This document shows, one piece after another, positions 9,532-20,102 of a stretch of 64,000 nt of DNA. Where the stretch lies: NCBI RefSeq assembly GCF_016097555.1, contig NC_054702.1, positions 73,413,933-73,477,932 on the forward strand, read 5' to 3'. Under the pieces are notes generated by a model, which was not told where the DNA came from, searched no databases, and saw nothing but the letters and a program-made list of their open reading frames with translations. The stretch comes from Gigantopelta aegis. Its lineage: Eukaryota; Mollusca; Gastropoda; Neomphalida; Peltospiridae. Within the stretch, counting starts at the first letter, position 1. Every line of letters begins with the position of its first letter. A program made the position numbers and the translations under genes.

Positions 9532-11653
9532 ACTTAGGCTTTGTCTTGGTGCATTTAGAACATCACCTGTAGAGAGCTTGTATGTTGATGCACACGAACC
9601 TTGTTTGGGTGCTAGACGTGCAAAGCTTTCTCTGCAGTATGCTACTAAGATTAAATCTTTACCGAAACATGCTACACATAACGCGGTGTTTGATAACAAA
9701 TATATGAAGTTGTTTGATGCAAGGTCAAATGCTATTCGTACATTTGGTATTCGCATTGAGCGTTTTTTGTCGCTTTCGAACATTGATTTAAAGGCATACT
9801 GTCACAGATTTAAGGACCTTATTTCTCTAAAAATGAATAATAAATCAAAATTACATTAATTTTTACGGACCAAATCTAGCTATTGCATCACTTTAACTAC
9901 AGCATGATGGAGTGAAATCCATGTCAACCCTCCCAACAATGTTAGTTTTTGAATTATGGACCATTGCCATAATTCAATTGTTTTTACAAAATATCATAAG
10001 TAGAGTATGGTGGTTACGTAGATGGTTGAATAGAACATATTTCGGGACTGTGTTAAGCCATATAATAGGTCAGTTGTCTGTGACAATATGCCTTTAACTG
10101 ACACTTTGGAAATCCTTCATATTTTATTTTACCACCTTGGTGTATTACATCACCTAAAATTGTATTTGATCTTGCGCATCAGAAGAAAGATCGTACAGAT
10201 GCTGTGGTATATAAACAATTGTTCATGGAAATTCAAGACAGGTACCGTGATTACATTCCTGTTTATACAGATGGATCACGGGATGGGAATTCTGTGGCTT
10301 GTGCTACAGTTTTTTCCATCAAATACTATCATTTCCATGAGACTGCCTGACTCAGCATCAATATTTAGTGCTGACGTTTGGGCAGTCATTAAAGCCTTAG
10401 AAGAAATCAAAGATTTGATTCCATCCAAATTTATTATTTTTACTTACTTTCGTGTCTTCAAGCTTTACGCAATATGAAGCTGGACCATCCCTTAATTGGG
10501 ATGGTGATACGAAAGTGTGTCTTTTTATCCATTGCTTATAAAAACATTGTATTTTGTTGCGTGCCCAGCCATGTTGGCATCATGGGGTAATGAAAAGGCA
10601 GATGCAGCTGCCAAGTCTGCTTTAGATTTGCCTCATGCCAGGGTTGGTGTGCCGTATGCTGATTTTAAATATAGTATTAACCAATTTATCTTTTCGACGT
10701 GGCAACATGATCGGGACGGTGCGGTTGTCAACAAACTTCATACTATCAAGCCAGTCTTGGGAGAGTAGCAGTCCTCCTATAGACAGTGCAGGAAGGATGA
10801 AATAGTATTGTGTCGTGCTCGCATCGGCCATACATATTTGACCCATTCATTTGTCTGAAAGAAAGATCCTCCACCTCAGTGTGAGCACTGTCAGTGTACT
10901 CTGATGGTGAGACACATTTTGGTGGAATGTAAAACAAAGAGTAAAATTTATTTTATTTAACGACGCCACTAGAGAACATTGAATTTTTTATCTTATCATC
11001 GGCTATTGGACGTCAAACATATGGTCATTCTGACACTGTTTTGTTTTCCAGGAAACCCGCTGTCGCCACATAGGCTATTCTTTTACGACAGGCAGCAAGG
11101 GATCTTTTATTTGTGCTTCCCACAGACAGGATAGCACAAACCATGGCCTTTGTTGAACCAGTTATGGATTACTGGTCGGTGCAAGTGGTTTACACCTACC
11201 CATTGAGCCTTGCAGAGCACTCACTCAGGGTTTGGAGTCGGTATCTGGATTAAAAATCCCATGCCTCGACTGGGATCCGAACCCAGTACCTACCAGCCTG
11301 TAAACCGATGGCCTAACCACGAGGCCACCGAGGCCGGTTTGGTGGAATGTAAGCATCTTAAAGAAACTCGAAAAGTTACATTTGGCCAACGTAATATGAG
11401 GGAATCATTTCGATTTCATCCAGAATTTGTTTTACAATTTTTACGTGATACTGACTTTTACTCTAAATTTTTATTTTATATATCTGTGATATTTGTATTT
11501 TTTGCACAGTTCTTTACATTGTGTTTTTATTTGACTCTTGAATTTTTATATTGATGTTAATCATCATTTCATGTTTTGAATTGCCATAGTTTGACACCCG
11601 ATAGCCGATGTATTTTTCGTGCTGGGGTGTCGTTAAACATTCATTCATTCATT
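9532..11653 (+). pseudogene. Decayed non-LTR retrotransposon ORF2 C-terminal half with RNase H
   Basis: The translation starts LCLGAFRTSP and YVDAHEP, LGARRAKLSLQYATK: the conserved segment after the reverse transcriptase in Jockey/I-type elements. At about 10255 the RNase H motif YTDGSRDG appears, then PSHVG near 10566 and GNEKADAAAKSA at 10578-10620, which are the ribonuclease H acidic-site and C-terminal motifs. A Cys/His cluster (CEHCQC, then RHILVEC) ends the protein. Several stops and shifts interrupt it, and a SINE sits at 10933-11337. The 3' tail is 'gatagccgatgtatttttcg', 'ctggggtgtcgttaaac' and (attc)n. The 5' half including the polymerase core is absent, as expected of truncated insertions. 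Confidence 0.82.
10933..11337 (-). mobile_element. Full-length SINE family A, antisense, nested in the LINE
   Basis: A complete reverse-orientation copy with the head at 11300-11337 and the tail at 10933-11010. It is bounded by 15-bp direct repeats 'tttggtggaatgtaa' (10918-10932 and 11338-11352). Removing it rejoins the LINE frame at VEC. The tail is the 'gacgtccaatagccgatgat' type, unlike the copy at 8710, so one tRNA-derived head family carries two different tails. Confidence 0.92.
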
Positions 11654-12420
11654 CCACCAACAACGAGCCATTCCGCAATTTTTTAATGGTTTTAAGCTCA
11701 CCAGCTAAACCTTGCAATCCTTTCTCAATTGCGAATGGAGACAAGGTCTGCAAGGCCTCGTCATCAGATCCTATAACAAGGATCCTTGGCCAGGTTTTGA
11801 CGGAAATTACCTTTGCATTTTTTATGTTTAAAGTCATAGACTCTAGATCCAAAGACGAAGAGTCTGAAAACTCGGTGTGGACCCGTTTAAGGGCCCCATC
11901 AAAAAAAGGTAATGGCATACTTTTAGCCATATTAAAAGCTCAACAGATTCATCAACCATGCCCCCACCAACCACGGATTCCAATGAGGGGACATTATGCT
12001 GGGGATAACCAGCAGGCACTCATGCCAGGGATACATGGTTGATATACGTGGGCAATAAAGAAACAATAAATCACCAACTTGAGCCTAGCCACCGCCCCAA
12101 GAGCAACAAATACAAATGGTAAATCAAACAATGTTTGTTCTTGAACATATAAACAAAACACAGGTTGTTTGCTCTAGAGCTTGGCATGGCCAGCCGATCG
12201 ATGAGGTCGGGCGTTCCTGACCACCCGTCTGGCTGAACTCCAGGCCAAAGTGGTGTGTTGTCAGAAAACATACCCGTAGATATGCCCCCAACTCAACCAC
12301 CAGGATCGCATTATCCAGTATTACGGGATGCACCTCACAGCCAAAGAGGGGTTGGCCGGTTGATGAATGAAGACATACGACCTCAAAGATTAAAAAAATG
12401 ATCACCTTTAATTTCAACAC
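11654..12420 (-). pseudogene. LINE 5' end with ORF1 (gag-like) N-terminus, truncated
   Basis: On the minus strand, MAKSMPLPFFDGALKRVHT begins at 11930 and runs to the fragment edge. The end contains PRILVIGSDDEALQTLSPFA, KGLQGLAGE, KKLRNGSLLVE. The LSPF...K.L......KKLR.G.LLVE pattern is typical of ORF1 proteins of molluscan Jockey-like LINEs, which bind RNA in the retrotransposition particle. The preceding 500 bp would be the 5' UTR. The frame is cut at 11654 exactly where the plus-strand LINE tail ends, so two LINE pieces abut tail to tail. Confidence 0.6.
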
Positions 12421-12705
12421 TGCTTTACAACATAATTAAACATAAAGTAATCATAATATAAATGAATCAATTGCAACTGTGATAATAAATATTGTCGCAG
12501 CATTTATTTACGATGAAAATAAAATAAATATGAACAATAAAGAATATAAACAAAAACAGAAGTAAAAGTTCGAATAAACAATTATTGGTTATTCTAGAAG
12601 TATAACACATTTGGTTTTGCATAACCTGTTACAGCCACTAAATGTAACGAGACTACGAGTAGGCATGTAGGAATCAGGGGCGGGGGATGGGGCCGGAGGG
12701 CGCTG

Positions 12706-12768
12706 ACACTCAGTAGCCAATGTATTTTTTTTTGTATTGGGGTGTCGTTAAACATTCATTCATTCATT
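12706..12768 (+). mobile_element. LINE 3' tail
   Basis: 'cactcagtagccaatgtatt' and 'ttggggtgtcgttaaac', then three 'attc' units. Only the tail is present. Confidence 0.7.
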
Positions 12769-12884
12769 TATACATTCCGGGAGAGCATGTCCCAGCATCA
12801 TCCCCCTACAGATCTGCTCCTTTCGAGAGCTCGCCTCATTTACTTTCGGCAAATTCAAAGTTGCGCCTTACAAAAGGATCAGCC

Positions 12885-13084
12885 NNNNNNNNNNNNNNNN
12901 NNNNNNNNNNNNNNNNNNNNNNNNNNNNNNNNNNNNNNNNNNNNNNNNNNNNNNNNNNNNNNNNNNNNNNNNNNNNNNNNNNNNNNNNNNNNNNNNNNNN
13001 NNNNNNNNNNNNNNNNNNNNNNNNNNNNNNNNNNNNNNNNNNNNNNNNNNNNNNNNNNNNNNNNNNNNNNNNNNNNNNNNNNNN
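12885..13084. other. Assembly gap (200 N)
   Basis: Exactly 200 unknown bases, the usual placeholder for a gap of unknown size. Sequence on the two sides may not be adjacent in the genome. Confidence 0.99.
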
Positions 13085-13335
13085 CCACGCCATGGAACTA
13101 CGAGACGGGAAGTTTGGACTTGTGGTGACGTCGCGCCGAGATGATCTCTACAGACAAGGAATAAATACTCTTCGAAGACATGGACAACTACACCGCCCAC
13201 AGAGTACTGAAGATCATCGCCGTCGCCCATTACGTCGAGCTAGCTAAGACCTTGCTAGCCCACCGTTGGAGGAAACTGGTGCCACAGTTCAACGCCAAGC
13301 ACTTCATCTCGTCTCCGTAGTCGCCAACCGTTCCA
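13085..13335 (+). other. Unidentified GC-richer segment right of the gap
   Basis: Balanced composition unlike its neighbours, with about 46 open codons from 13180 (MDNYTAHRVLKIIAVAHYVE, then LLAHRWRKLVPQFNAKHF) ending at a stop near 13318. I recognise no family. It could be an exon end, a repeat remnant or a misplaced fragment, since it touches the gap. Confidence 0.3.
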
Positions 13336-13376
13336 AGGGCTTAGTTGGACTTTAAATCTTTCGGCCGGCATTCAAA

Positions 13377-13436
13377 ATTTTATTTTATTTTATTTTATTT
13401 TATTTTATTTATTTATTTTATTTTATTTTTTGTAAA
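13377..13436. repeat. (ATTTT)n microsatellite
   Basis: Tandem ATTTT/TTTTA units with a few ATTT interruptions. Confidence 0.95.
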
Positions 13437-13486
13437 CAGTCCGACGCACTTTATTTTGGCAACCCGTCTAAATTGCTCAAATCACC

Positions 13487-13876
13487 TTAAAGGGACATTC
13501 CTGAGTTTGCTGCAATGTTTTAAGATGTTATCGACTACTGAAATATTTCTACGATTAAACTTACATATTAAATATATTTTCTTGTTTAGAATATTAGTGG
13601 CTATATATTAAACGTGTTTCTGATCGTTCTAATATTTGTACTAGGTTAGTTTTAATTTTATTTCCTAAAAAACATTTTTTCGTACGTACGAAATTATTTG
13701 AAGACAAAATCCAGTTTGGGCTTCTTACAAATATTAAGACGACCAGAAACACATTGAATATACAGACACTGATATTCTAAACAAGAAAATATATTTAATA
13801 TGTAAGTTTAATCGTAGAACTATGTTATTAGTCGGAAACATCTTACAATGCAACAAACTCAGGAATGTCCCTTTAA
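13487..13876. mobile_element. TTAA-flanked palindromic MITE
   Basis: Ends are TTAA-agggacattcctgag on the left and ctcaggaatgtccct-TTAA on the right. The arms are near-perfect inverted repeats for about 170 bp, with 'cttacatattaaatatattt' in both, so the whole 390 bp folds back. TTAA target duplications point to piggyBac-type transposition. There is no coding capacity. Confidence 0.9.
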
Positions 13877-13899
13877 AACCCTTTCGGTCGAGCACTCTA

Positions 13900-14300
13900 A
13901 TTTTATTCTTTGGACTTAAATTTATGTCCAGACATGAGTAGTATGAATGAGCTCATTTTGGCTTTAGGTCTTTGACCTAACTACTAAATTCGTATTCCAA
14001 ATTCCGCCCACCTTAACCTCCCCCCCCCCCCCCCCCCCCCCCCCCCGGCTCGGACCATATAGATCGGACTTTAAACTCTTAGACCTCCGTTCAAAATTTT
14101 ATGTCGAAATTATTATCTTTTTATAATATTACATAGTCCGATCCTCTCTTCTTTCTCTTATTTATTTTTGGACTGTCCTTCTAAAATGCTCCAAATTATA
14201 TAAATATTCGGCCGAGCAGTCAATTCTTTTTATTTTTGGCTTTAACATTTTATTTAAAAAAAATTCTATTAACTTTTTTTGTAATAGCTATTTTCAAAAT
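13900..14300. repeat. Degenerate tandem sequence with poly-C run
   Basis: Loosely repeated phrases ('cggactttaaa', 'gttcaaaattttat', 'cggccgagca') recur from 13340 to about 14300 with a poly-C run at 14020-14046. It looks like a decayed tandem repeat; no gene is seen. Confidence 0.4.
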
Positions 14301-14439
14301 TCTGCCCATTTTCAACTCTATCCTCCCCCCATCCCGAGTCAGGCCACCGATCTTATCGGAGGTCGGACTCTGGATGGGTGTGTCCGAAACCCTAGTGGTA
14401 TATGGACACGTTAAATTCTTATCTATCTATTTATATATA

Positions 14440-14785
14440 TTCCAGGGCCGAAATCTTGGGGTGGCAGTTGGGACCCGTATGGGGGCCGTTTAGAAGCCAC
14501 CGGGGAGGGCCGGTCCGGTCAAAATCTTCAGGTGGCCGCCAGATGACCGGTCGGTTTTCGGTTGGCCGCTGGGCGGGGGCCCTAGCATCGTGTCTGCGGG
14601 ATTGCCACGACCTAAAATCGCGCTTGGAAAATCGCAGATTTGGGAGTCAGGTTTTCACGCCCGCGGGGTTCGGCCGACCCCTAAAAATCGCAGCGGAGCC
14701 CGTAGAAATCGGGCAGCGTCCAGCCGAAAATGCCCTTTTTAGCCTGTTTTAGGAGTCGCCCGGGCGCCGCGACCGATATGTGAGC
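14440..14785. other. GC-rich islet
   Basis: About 350 bp rich in G+C and CpG, sharply different from the AT-rich flanks, with repeated 'aaaatcgc' and 'ggccg' phrases. No conserved protein motif is visible. It may be a CpG-rich repeat or a transposon remnant. Confidence 0.4.
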
Positions 14786-14903
14786 GCCGCTTTAATGTTA
14801 CAAGAAGTATCAGGCCTCGAACTAGTCAACTGTTTAGTAGATACTAACGACAAAACCTATTTTTTGAAAGCAGCCCAAGATTTATAATTACTTCGTTCAC
14901 AAT

Positions 14904-14995
14904 GTATAAAGAAAGAAAGAATGCTTATTTAACAACGCACTCAACACATTTTATTTACGGTTATATGGTGTCAGACATGGTTGAGAACCACAAAA
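14904..14995 (-). mobile_element. SINE 3' tail fragment, antisense
   Basis: Reverse complement of the common tail: 'aacgcactcaacacatttta', 'tttacggttatatggtgtca', then 'gacatggtt'. Confidence 0.75.
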
Positions 14996-15127
14996 ATATT
15001 TCACATTGTATCCTAACACAGTTAATAGTTTGTTGTTCAGGATACCCACAGAATTTTCAAATAAAAATTCCCTGTATTTTCACAGAATTTTCCCTGTTGT
15101 AAAAGATTTCCCCGTCTGGTATCCCAC

Positions 15128-15223
15128 TTCATGTTTTGAATTACCATAGTTTGACGCCCAGTAGCCGATGTATTGTTTATGCTGGGGTGTCGATAAGCAT
15201 TAATTAATTAATTCATCCATTCA
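15128..15223 (+). mobile_element. LINE 3' tail
   Basis: 'accatagtttgacgcccagt', 'agccgatgtattgtttatgc' and 'tggggtgtcgata', then 'attaattaattc', a drifted version of the (attc)n end. Confidence 0.75.
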
Positions 15224-15302
15224 TTCCGTCTGATATCCATGATTTGTTATTGTGTACAAGGACTCCCGATAGCCACGTCTTCACTTCCAAATACCATAAT
15301 CA

Positions 15303-15402
<100 letters not shown>

Positions 15403-15649
15403 TGGGTGTGGGTGGGAGTGTAGGGTGCGTGAGTACATTTCAACTCATTAGTATTTGTTTTCCCAGTGTTGCAGTTATAGTTAATATTGTCTAGCCATAA
15501 ATTGTGGTCCTTGTGGAAAACATTAGGCATTGTGTTGTATTACAACTGCATGTAAAAGCTGCATGCTGAATATAAAGATTATGGTTTACAAATATAACAA
15601 TACGTATATAGATTACATCTGGTATAACCTTATACACTTGACTTTGGAA

Positions 15650-15830
15650 TATTACCTATCTGTGATATTTGTAATTTTCGCGCAGTTCTTTACATTGTGT
15701 TTTTATTTCACTTTTGAATTTCTATACTGATATTTCTCCTCACATTATTGTTGCATTTACCATAGTTTGACACCCAATAACCGATGCATTTTTCGTGCTG
15801 GTGTGTCGTTAAATAATCATTCATTCTAGT
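15650..15830 (+). mobile_element. LINE 3' end fragment
   Basis: Aligns with the end of the LINE at 11470-11650: 'tctgtgatatttgtaatttt', 'cagttctttacattgtgttt' and 'accatagtttgacacccaat', finishing in 'gtgtcgttaaa' and attc units. Confidence 0.8.
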
Positions 15831-15839
15831 GTTTTGGGT

Positions 15840-16340
15840 GCTATATGCAGATCATATAAACATCAGACCTTGCTTTTTAAGGTACACGGGTGCGATCACG
15901 CTCGTACAGCACATGTAATTTCAATCTGGCGAGTGTGAAAAATAACTCACGTTACACTTAACAGCGCACGTAAAATAATTTTGTATATTGATTGCCACTA
16001 TTTACCTTATGTAGCTGATAGAAAGATCCGTTTAATAATACCATAAATTGTTTTTACGAGAACGGTAGCGTCCATGCAATATTTTAATATATGACTGGTA
16101 CTTATCTTTGCTATACAAATCGGAAAACACAGGTTTAATAGACATCTTCGAAGACGTACCAATCCGATCAAAATCCTTTGCCTATTTAATGATGATCAAT
16201 AATAAAATTCCAATCGATCGCGATGCACAACGCTACCTAAAACACGGCCTTCTATGAGAAAGCAAGCAGCCCTTCAGTACTTGTGTGGAGTATAATAAAG
16301 AGTTAAGACTGATATATAAAAAAATACAACACATTTTAAC
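15840..16340. other. Downstream intron of the receptor gene
   Basis: AT-rich sequence after the donor of the TM6-TM7 exon on the minus strand. I looked for the expected C-terminal exon (basic stretch and coiled coil) here and leftward and did not find it. Confidence 0.4.
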
Positions 16341-16346
16341 TCTTAC

Positions 16347-16535
16347 CTTTGGAACAAATATAAGACATTGGGTAACTGTAGTTCCAAGAATGATGAAAGT
16401 AGAAATAAGGCCATACTCAAGAGAACACTTCTCATTCAGTACTAATGATATCGGTACCCCTACTATTGATAGCACAATCACGTTGTAGATACACAGTCCA
16501 ATTGCTTTGGAATCGTTCAGTATTGGAATGCTCAC
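16347..16535 (-). CDS. GABA-B receptor-like exon: TM6 and TM7
   Basis: Sixty-three codons between acceptor TGCAG (16536) and donor GTAAGA (16346), phase 0 at both ends. It opens VSIPILNDSKAIGLCIYNV, the intracellular loop 3 and TM6 signature of GABA-B subunits, and ends CLIFVPK, the invariant end of TM7. The exon upstream ends in TTRK, and the joint reads as in GABBR2. The acidic and basic residues of NDSK are kept, in the loop known to matter for G-protein coupling. The following C-terminal tail exon was not found. Confidence 0.9.
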
Positions 16536-16859
16536 CTGCAGGTAAATAAAAAAAAAGTTACAAAGCCACGGCTAAATCAAGTTTTATTTCATACTTTACC
16601 TGAATTTAGTTTTAATATAGTAATACTTGCGTTTTTGGCCCATTTAATAAAATATTTGTAGTGCACTATTGTAGTGCACCAGAACAATAGCCCTACAACT
16701 TCCCCACCCTCTTCTATGTTTTTGCTAGTGAACTTTGTGTTTGAACAATATGTGAACTAGATCGAGGTTCAGCTGTTTAACAAGTATGGGCTTTTGTCTT
16801 CGCGTTTGTAGTAATCTAAATATGCCTTAGTTTACAGGATATATTATTTACTTATATAA
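16536..16859. other. Intron sequence
   Basis: AT-rich intron upstream of the TM6-TM7 exon. The acceptor is preceded by a long T-rich tract on the minus strand. Nothing else is seen. Confidence 0.5.
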
Positions 16860-17182
16860 GGGGCGAGATGTAGCCCAGTGGTAAAACGCTCGCTCGATGG
16901 GTGGTCGGTCTAAGATCGATCCCCGTCGGTGGGCCCATTGGGCTATTTCTCGTTCCAGCCAGTGCACCACGACTGGTATATCAAAGGCCGTGGTATGTAC
17001 TACCCTGTCTTTGGGATGGTGCATATAAAATATCCCTTGCTGCTAATCGAAAAGAGTAGCCCATTAAGTGGCGACAGCGGGTTTCCTCTTTCAATATCTG
17101 CATGGTCCTTAACATATGTCTGACGCCATATAACCGTAAATAAAATGTGTTGAGTGTGTCATTAAATAAAACATTTCTTTCT
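16860..17182 (+). mobile_element. Full-length SINE family B with 13-bp target duplication
   Basis: tRNA-like head 'ggggcgagatgtagcccagt' with an A-box-like 'tagcccagtggt' and a B-box-like 'agatcgatcccc'. The body has 'gtgcaccacgactggtata' and 'cccttgctgctaatcg'. The tail is the same 'gccatataaccgtaaat' and 'gtgttgagtgtgtc' block as family A, ending 'aaacatttcttt'. Flanks 'tttacttatataa' lie at 16847-16859 and 17183-17195. It lies antisense to the receptor gene, inside an intron. Confidence 0.92.
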
Positions 17183-17199
17183 TTTACTTATATAAAACT

Positions 17200-19010
17200 A
17201 AAACATCCTTTAAAAGCTGTCGAAGGTAACGTGGAAACTGGAAGTATGTTGAACAGATGGTAAGTTAACTAAAACAATATTCCTAAAATAATTAACGACG
17301 CACAGCATGTCAGTAGTTTGGTACGTAGGTGGAACGCAATTATATTGATTACTAATTTAAAAGTAATATAACCGGGGCATGCAATGAAACAGAACTTCAT
17401 GCCTGTAGTGTCTTACTACTGCACTCGTTTATTAAACAACAAGCACTTACAGTAAATAAACCTGCGAATACAACAATCTGTATGAAGTTCTGTAAATGTA
17501 TTACACTGTCTTCAACTTAATGTAATTAAACCTAGTTTACCACTAAATGATGTTCACGGGAATGTCATACTATAACAAATTCGTAGGGAAGGAAGCATGG
17601 GGATAAATATCTCGTCTTGTGGCTGAGATTACTGATGCAAATTTGACCTAAACGTTACAATATAAAGCTAATTCACTACAAAGGAAAATCTTTGGACAAA
17701 AATGTGATACAATATTGAGGTGGTATATTAAACCTATTATGAATATTGTGATAAAATAAACAAATTTGGATATTAAAGCTTGATATTATATATGATAAAT
17801 AGATTATCCCCGTGTTTCAGTATCTTCAATATCACTTATTAGGAATAAAAAAATATGTATTAATGGTAATAACACCCCCCCCCCCTCCAACTCTCTTCTT
17901 TCTCATTTTCACACACACACACACACACACGCACACACACGCACGCACACACACACACACACACGTACGTACGCATAGACACATTCAGCCATCACATATT
18001 TTGTCCAAGACGGCAATAGCGGCCAGGCAATTCAACTCGGTTGCCTTCAGGTGGAGATAATTGACATCCAGTAATTCTACAGCAACTTTTGTTTTTAAAT
18101 AGTCCATACACCACGGGTTCAGTTTCAATAGCTAATTGATAAGAAAACTGTACTGTGTACGAGTCTTAAGTTTATTATTACATATTTTTATTATTTTTAT
18201 TATTTTTATCCCACTTCCTTCTTTCTTTTCTCTCCTTTGAATTCCATCTTATGTCTTGCCGATCTAGCAGGTCCAACTGCGTTTGCTATCAGCCTCCACA
18301 TCCTGGTCTCTGTTTCTCCAACGCGACATTTGTTTATCTCTTGTGGCCACCCGAGCCACACTTGCCATTTCCCATTAGCTTAGCTGTGGGCTTAGTCTGA
18401 CCATTAATATTTATTGGTATATAATAAGCTTTCTAAAATGCTTGACTGTTGTACAGTGAACATTGACCTTGTTTAGGCATAATGCCACCATAATGGGTGT
18501 ATATGCAAATTAAAGTCACTGAAAATTGCATTCAAGAACACAGTTCAAATCGAACAGTGCTTATTATATGTTTACGTGATGTTTCTTTCTGCTCATGTTA
18601 CTAGTGTTGCTGTCAGTTTCATTGAATCACTAAAAAATTGAATCTATTAACACTTTTTTTCACATAAAAAAAGAGCAGTGCATTCAGGTGCAACCGTGCA
18701 ACGTTTTTTGTCACAAGCAACGCACAACTCCAACGTTCCTGCACTATCTCAAGTAGTGTGGACAGTGCATAAACAGTTTCCTCTTAAGTTTGGCCCATCC
18801 TCACCTGGTGGGGATGGTAGCTCTGGTACAAGATGACGTTTATGAGTCCAAATATAGCATCCCTCTTGGTAGGCTAGGTGTTTTTGGAGTAATATTGCCT
18901 TGTACCTGCGACTTTATATAATACATTTTACTGTACTTTGGAATAGTGTAAGTGCCTTCTTTTAATGCTGCAACCCCTCCCTAGAAAATCATGCAGCCAT
19001 CAGTCTGTAC
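17200..19010. other. Receptor intron with CA microsatellite
   Basis: AT-rich intron of about 1.8 kb. It includes a poly-C run near 17874 and a (CA)n tract with GTACGT end at 17910-17970. No exon or RNA gene is seen. Confidence 0.5.
17910..17966. repeat. (CA)n microsatellite
   Basis: Interrupted CA repeat of about 27 units with GCAC variants. Confidence 0.95.
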
Positions 19011-19160
19011 CTTTCTGGTGGTAAAAGCCAAAAAGACACCAAACAGCAGGATGGTGGTTTGAAAGCCGAAAACAAGGAAGCTGAAGTGTTCATCATAGTC
19101 AGATACGCAGTACCATACAATATCGACCACCTCTCTATCGTTGTCTGGATCTAGCACTTT
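19011..19160 (-). CDS. GABA-B receptor-like exon: extracellular loop 2 and TM5
   Basis: Fifty codons between acceptor TTTCCAG and donor GTACAG, phase 0 at both ends. It starts KVLDPDNDREVVD and contains WYCVSDYDEH. The cysteine is the loop-2 residue that in class C receptors pairs with the cysteine above TM3; its partner is the LCQ cysteine at the end of the TM2 exon. TM5 follows (FLVFGFQTTILLFGVFLAF), ending at TTRK. The DP near the start matches the family's VDP after TM4. Confidence 0.88.
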
Positions 19161-19819
19161 CTGGAAAGACATATAGTAAAAAGTAAAAAAGATATGCATG
19201 TAGAACAAGAACACACTGACTGAATATTATCAACAGGCCTAAATACCCGTGACCATGGTTAAAAGACGATATTGGAACGTTCGTCTCAAACATAGTTTTG
19301 TGTCGATCTATCCCATTAATCTACATCATGGACAGTCAACTTTGTCATATATAGGTTTAGCCATAACAATGATAACAACTGTTCATTGTCCATTGTCAAG
19401 TTAACTAACAGGCATATTCATGAATGGTTTAGAAATGTGTCTTTTATGAGATTTCTACCACTATTTTCAAAGTAATACATTTCATTTTAGCTGAACATAC
19501 TTGTCTCGCGTTTTCAGGAATACACTAAAATGTTTCGTCTGGGACATGACTCATAGGTTCAGCAACATTCACGTCATTCCAAGGATATTAGGATTTCCCG
19601 TAATCAAGTTTACGCGAAATAAAGCCCATTGGTTTAAAAACAGGAAAATCCACCGTATTTAAGCCCATTGGCTTGATTTCGGACATTTTAATAGAATTGT
19701 TCCCTGGACTAACAAAAGACATCTTATTTACTGTTAAACTATAGGACGACATATTTTAAAAGAACTTTATGTAAAGATGTATTATCATATTTTGCTCTCT
19801 TTACATAAATAATAATAGT

Positions 19820-20010
19820 TTGACTAATTAATCATTAATAATTGGATGTCAAACATTTAACAATTATGCCTCTTAGTCATCAGAGGAAACCCGTTACATT
19901 TTTCGTAATACAGAAAGGTATCTTTCATATGCACTTTTCCACAGACAGGAAAATACATACCACGGCCTTTGACCAGTTGTGGTGCACTGGTATGGAACGA
20001 AACAAAACCC
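19820..20010 (-). mobile_element. SINE family B fragment, antisense, decayed
   Basis: Reverse-complement matches: 'aggaaacccgtt', 'acagacaggaaaatacatac', 'cacggcctttgacc', 'gtggtgcactggtatggaac' and 'gaaacaaaacccaatc'. The tail is reduced to 'attggatgtcaaaca' and the tRNA-like head is lost. Confidence 0.7.
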
Positions 20011-20102
20011 AATCAGTTGAACGTAAAAATAAAATAAAATAAAATAAACCTGCATATTAATTGATACCTGTACCATACATAATGCTTGCGTAATTAATAA
20101 CT

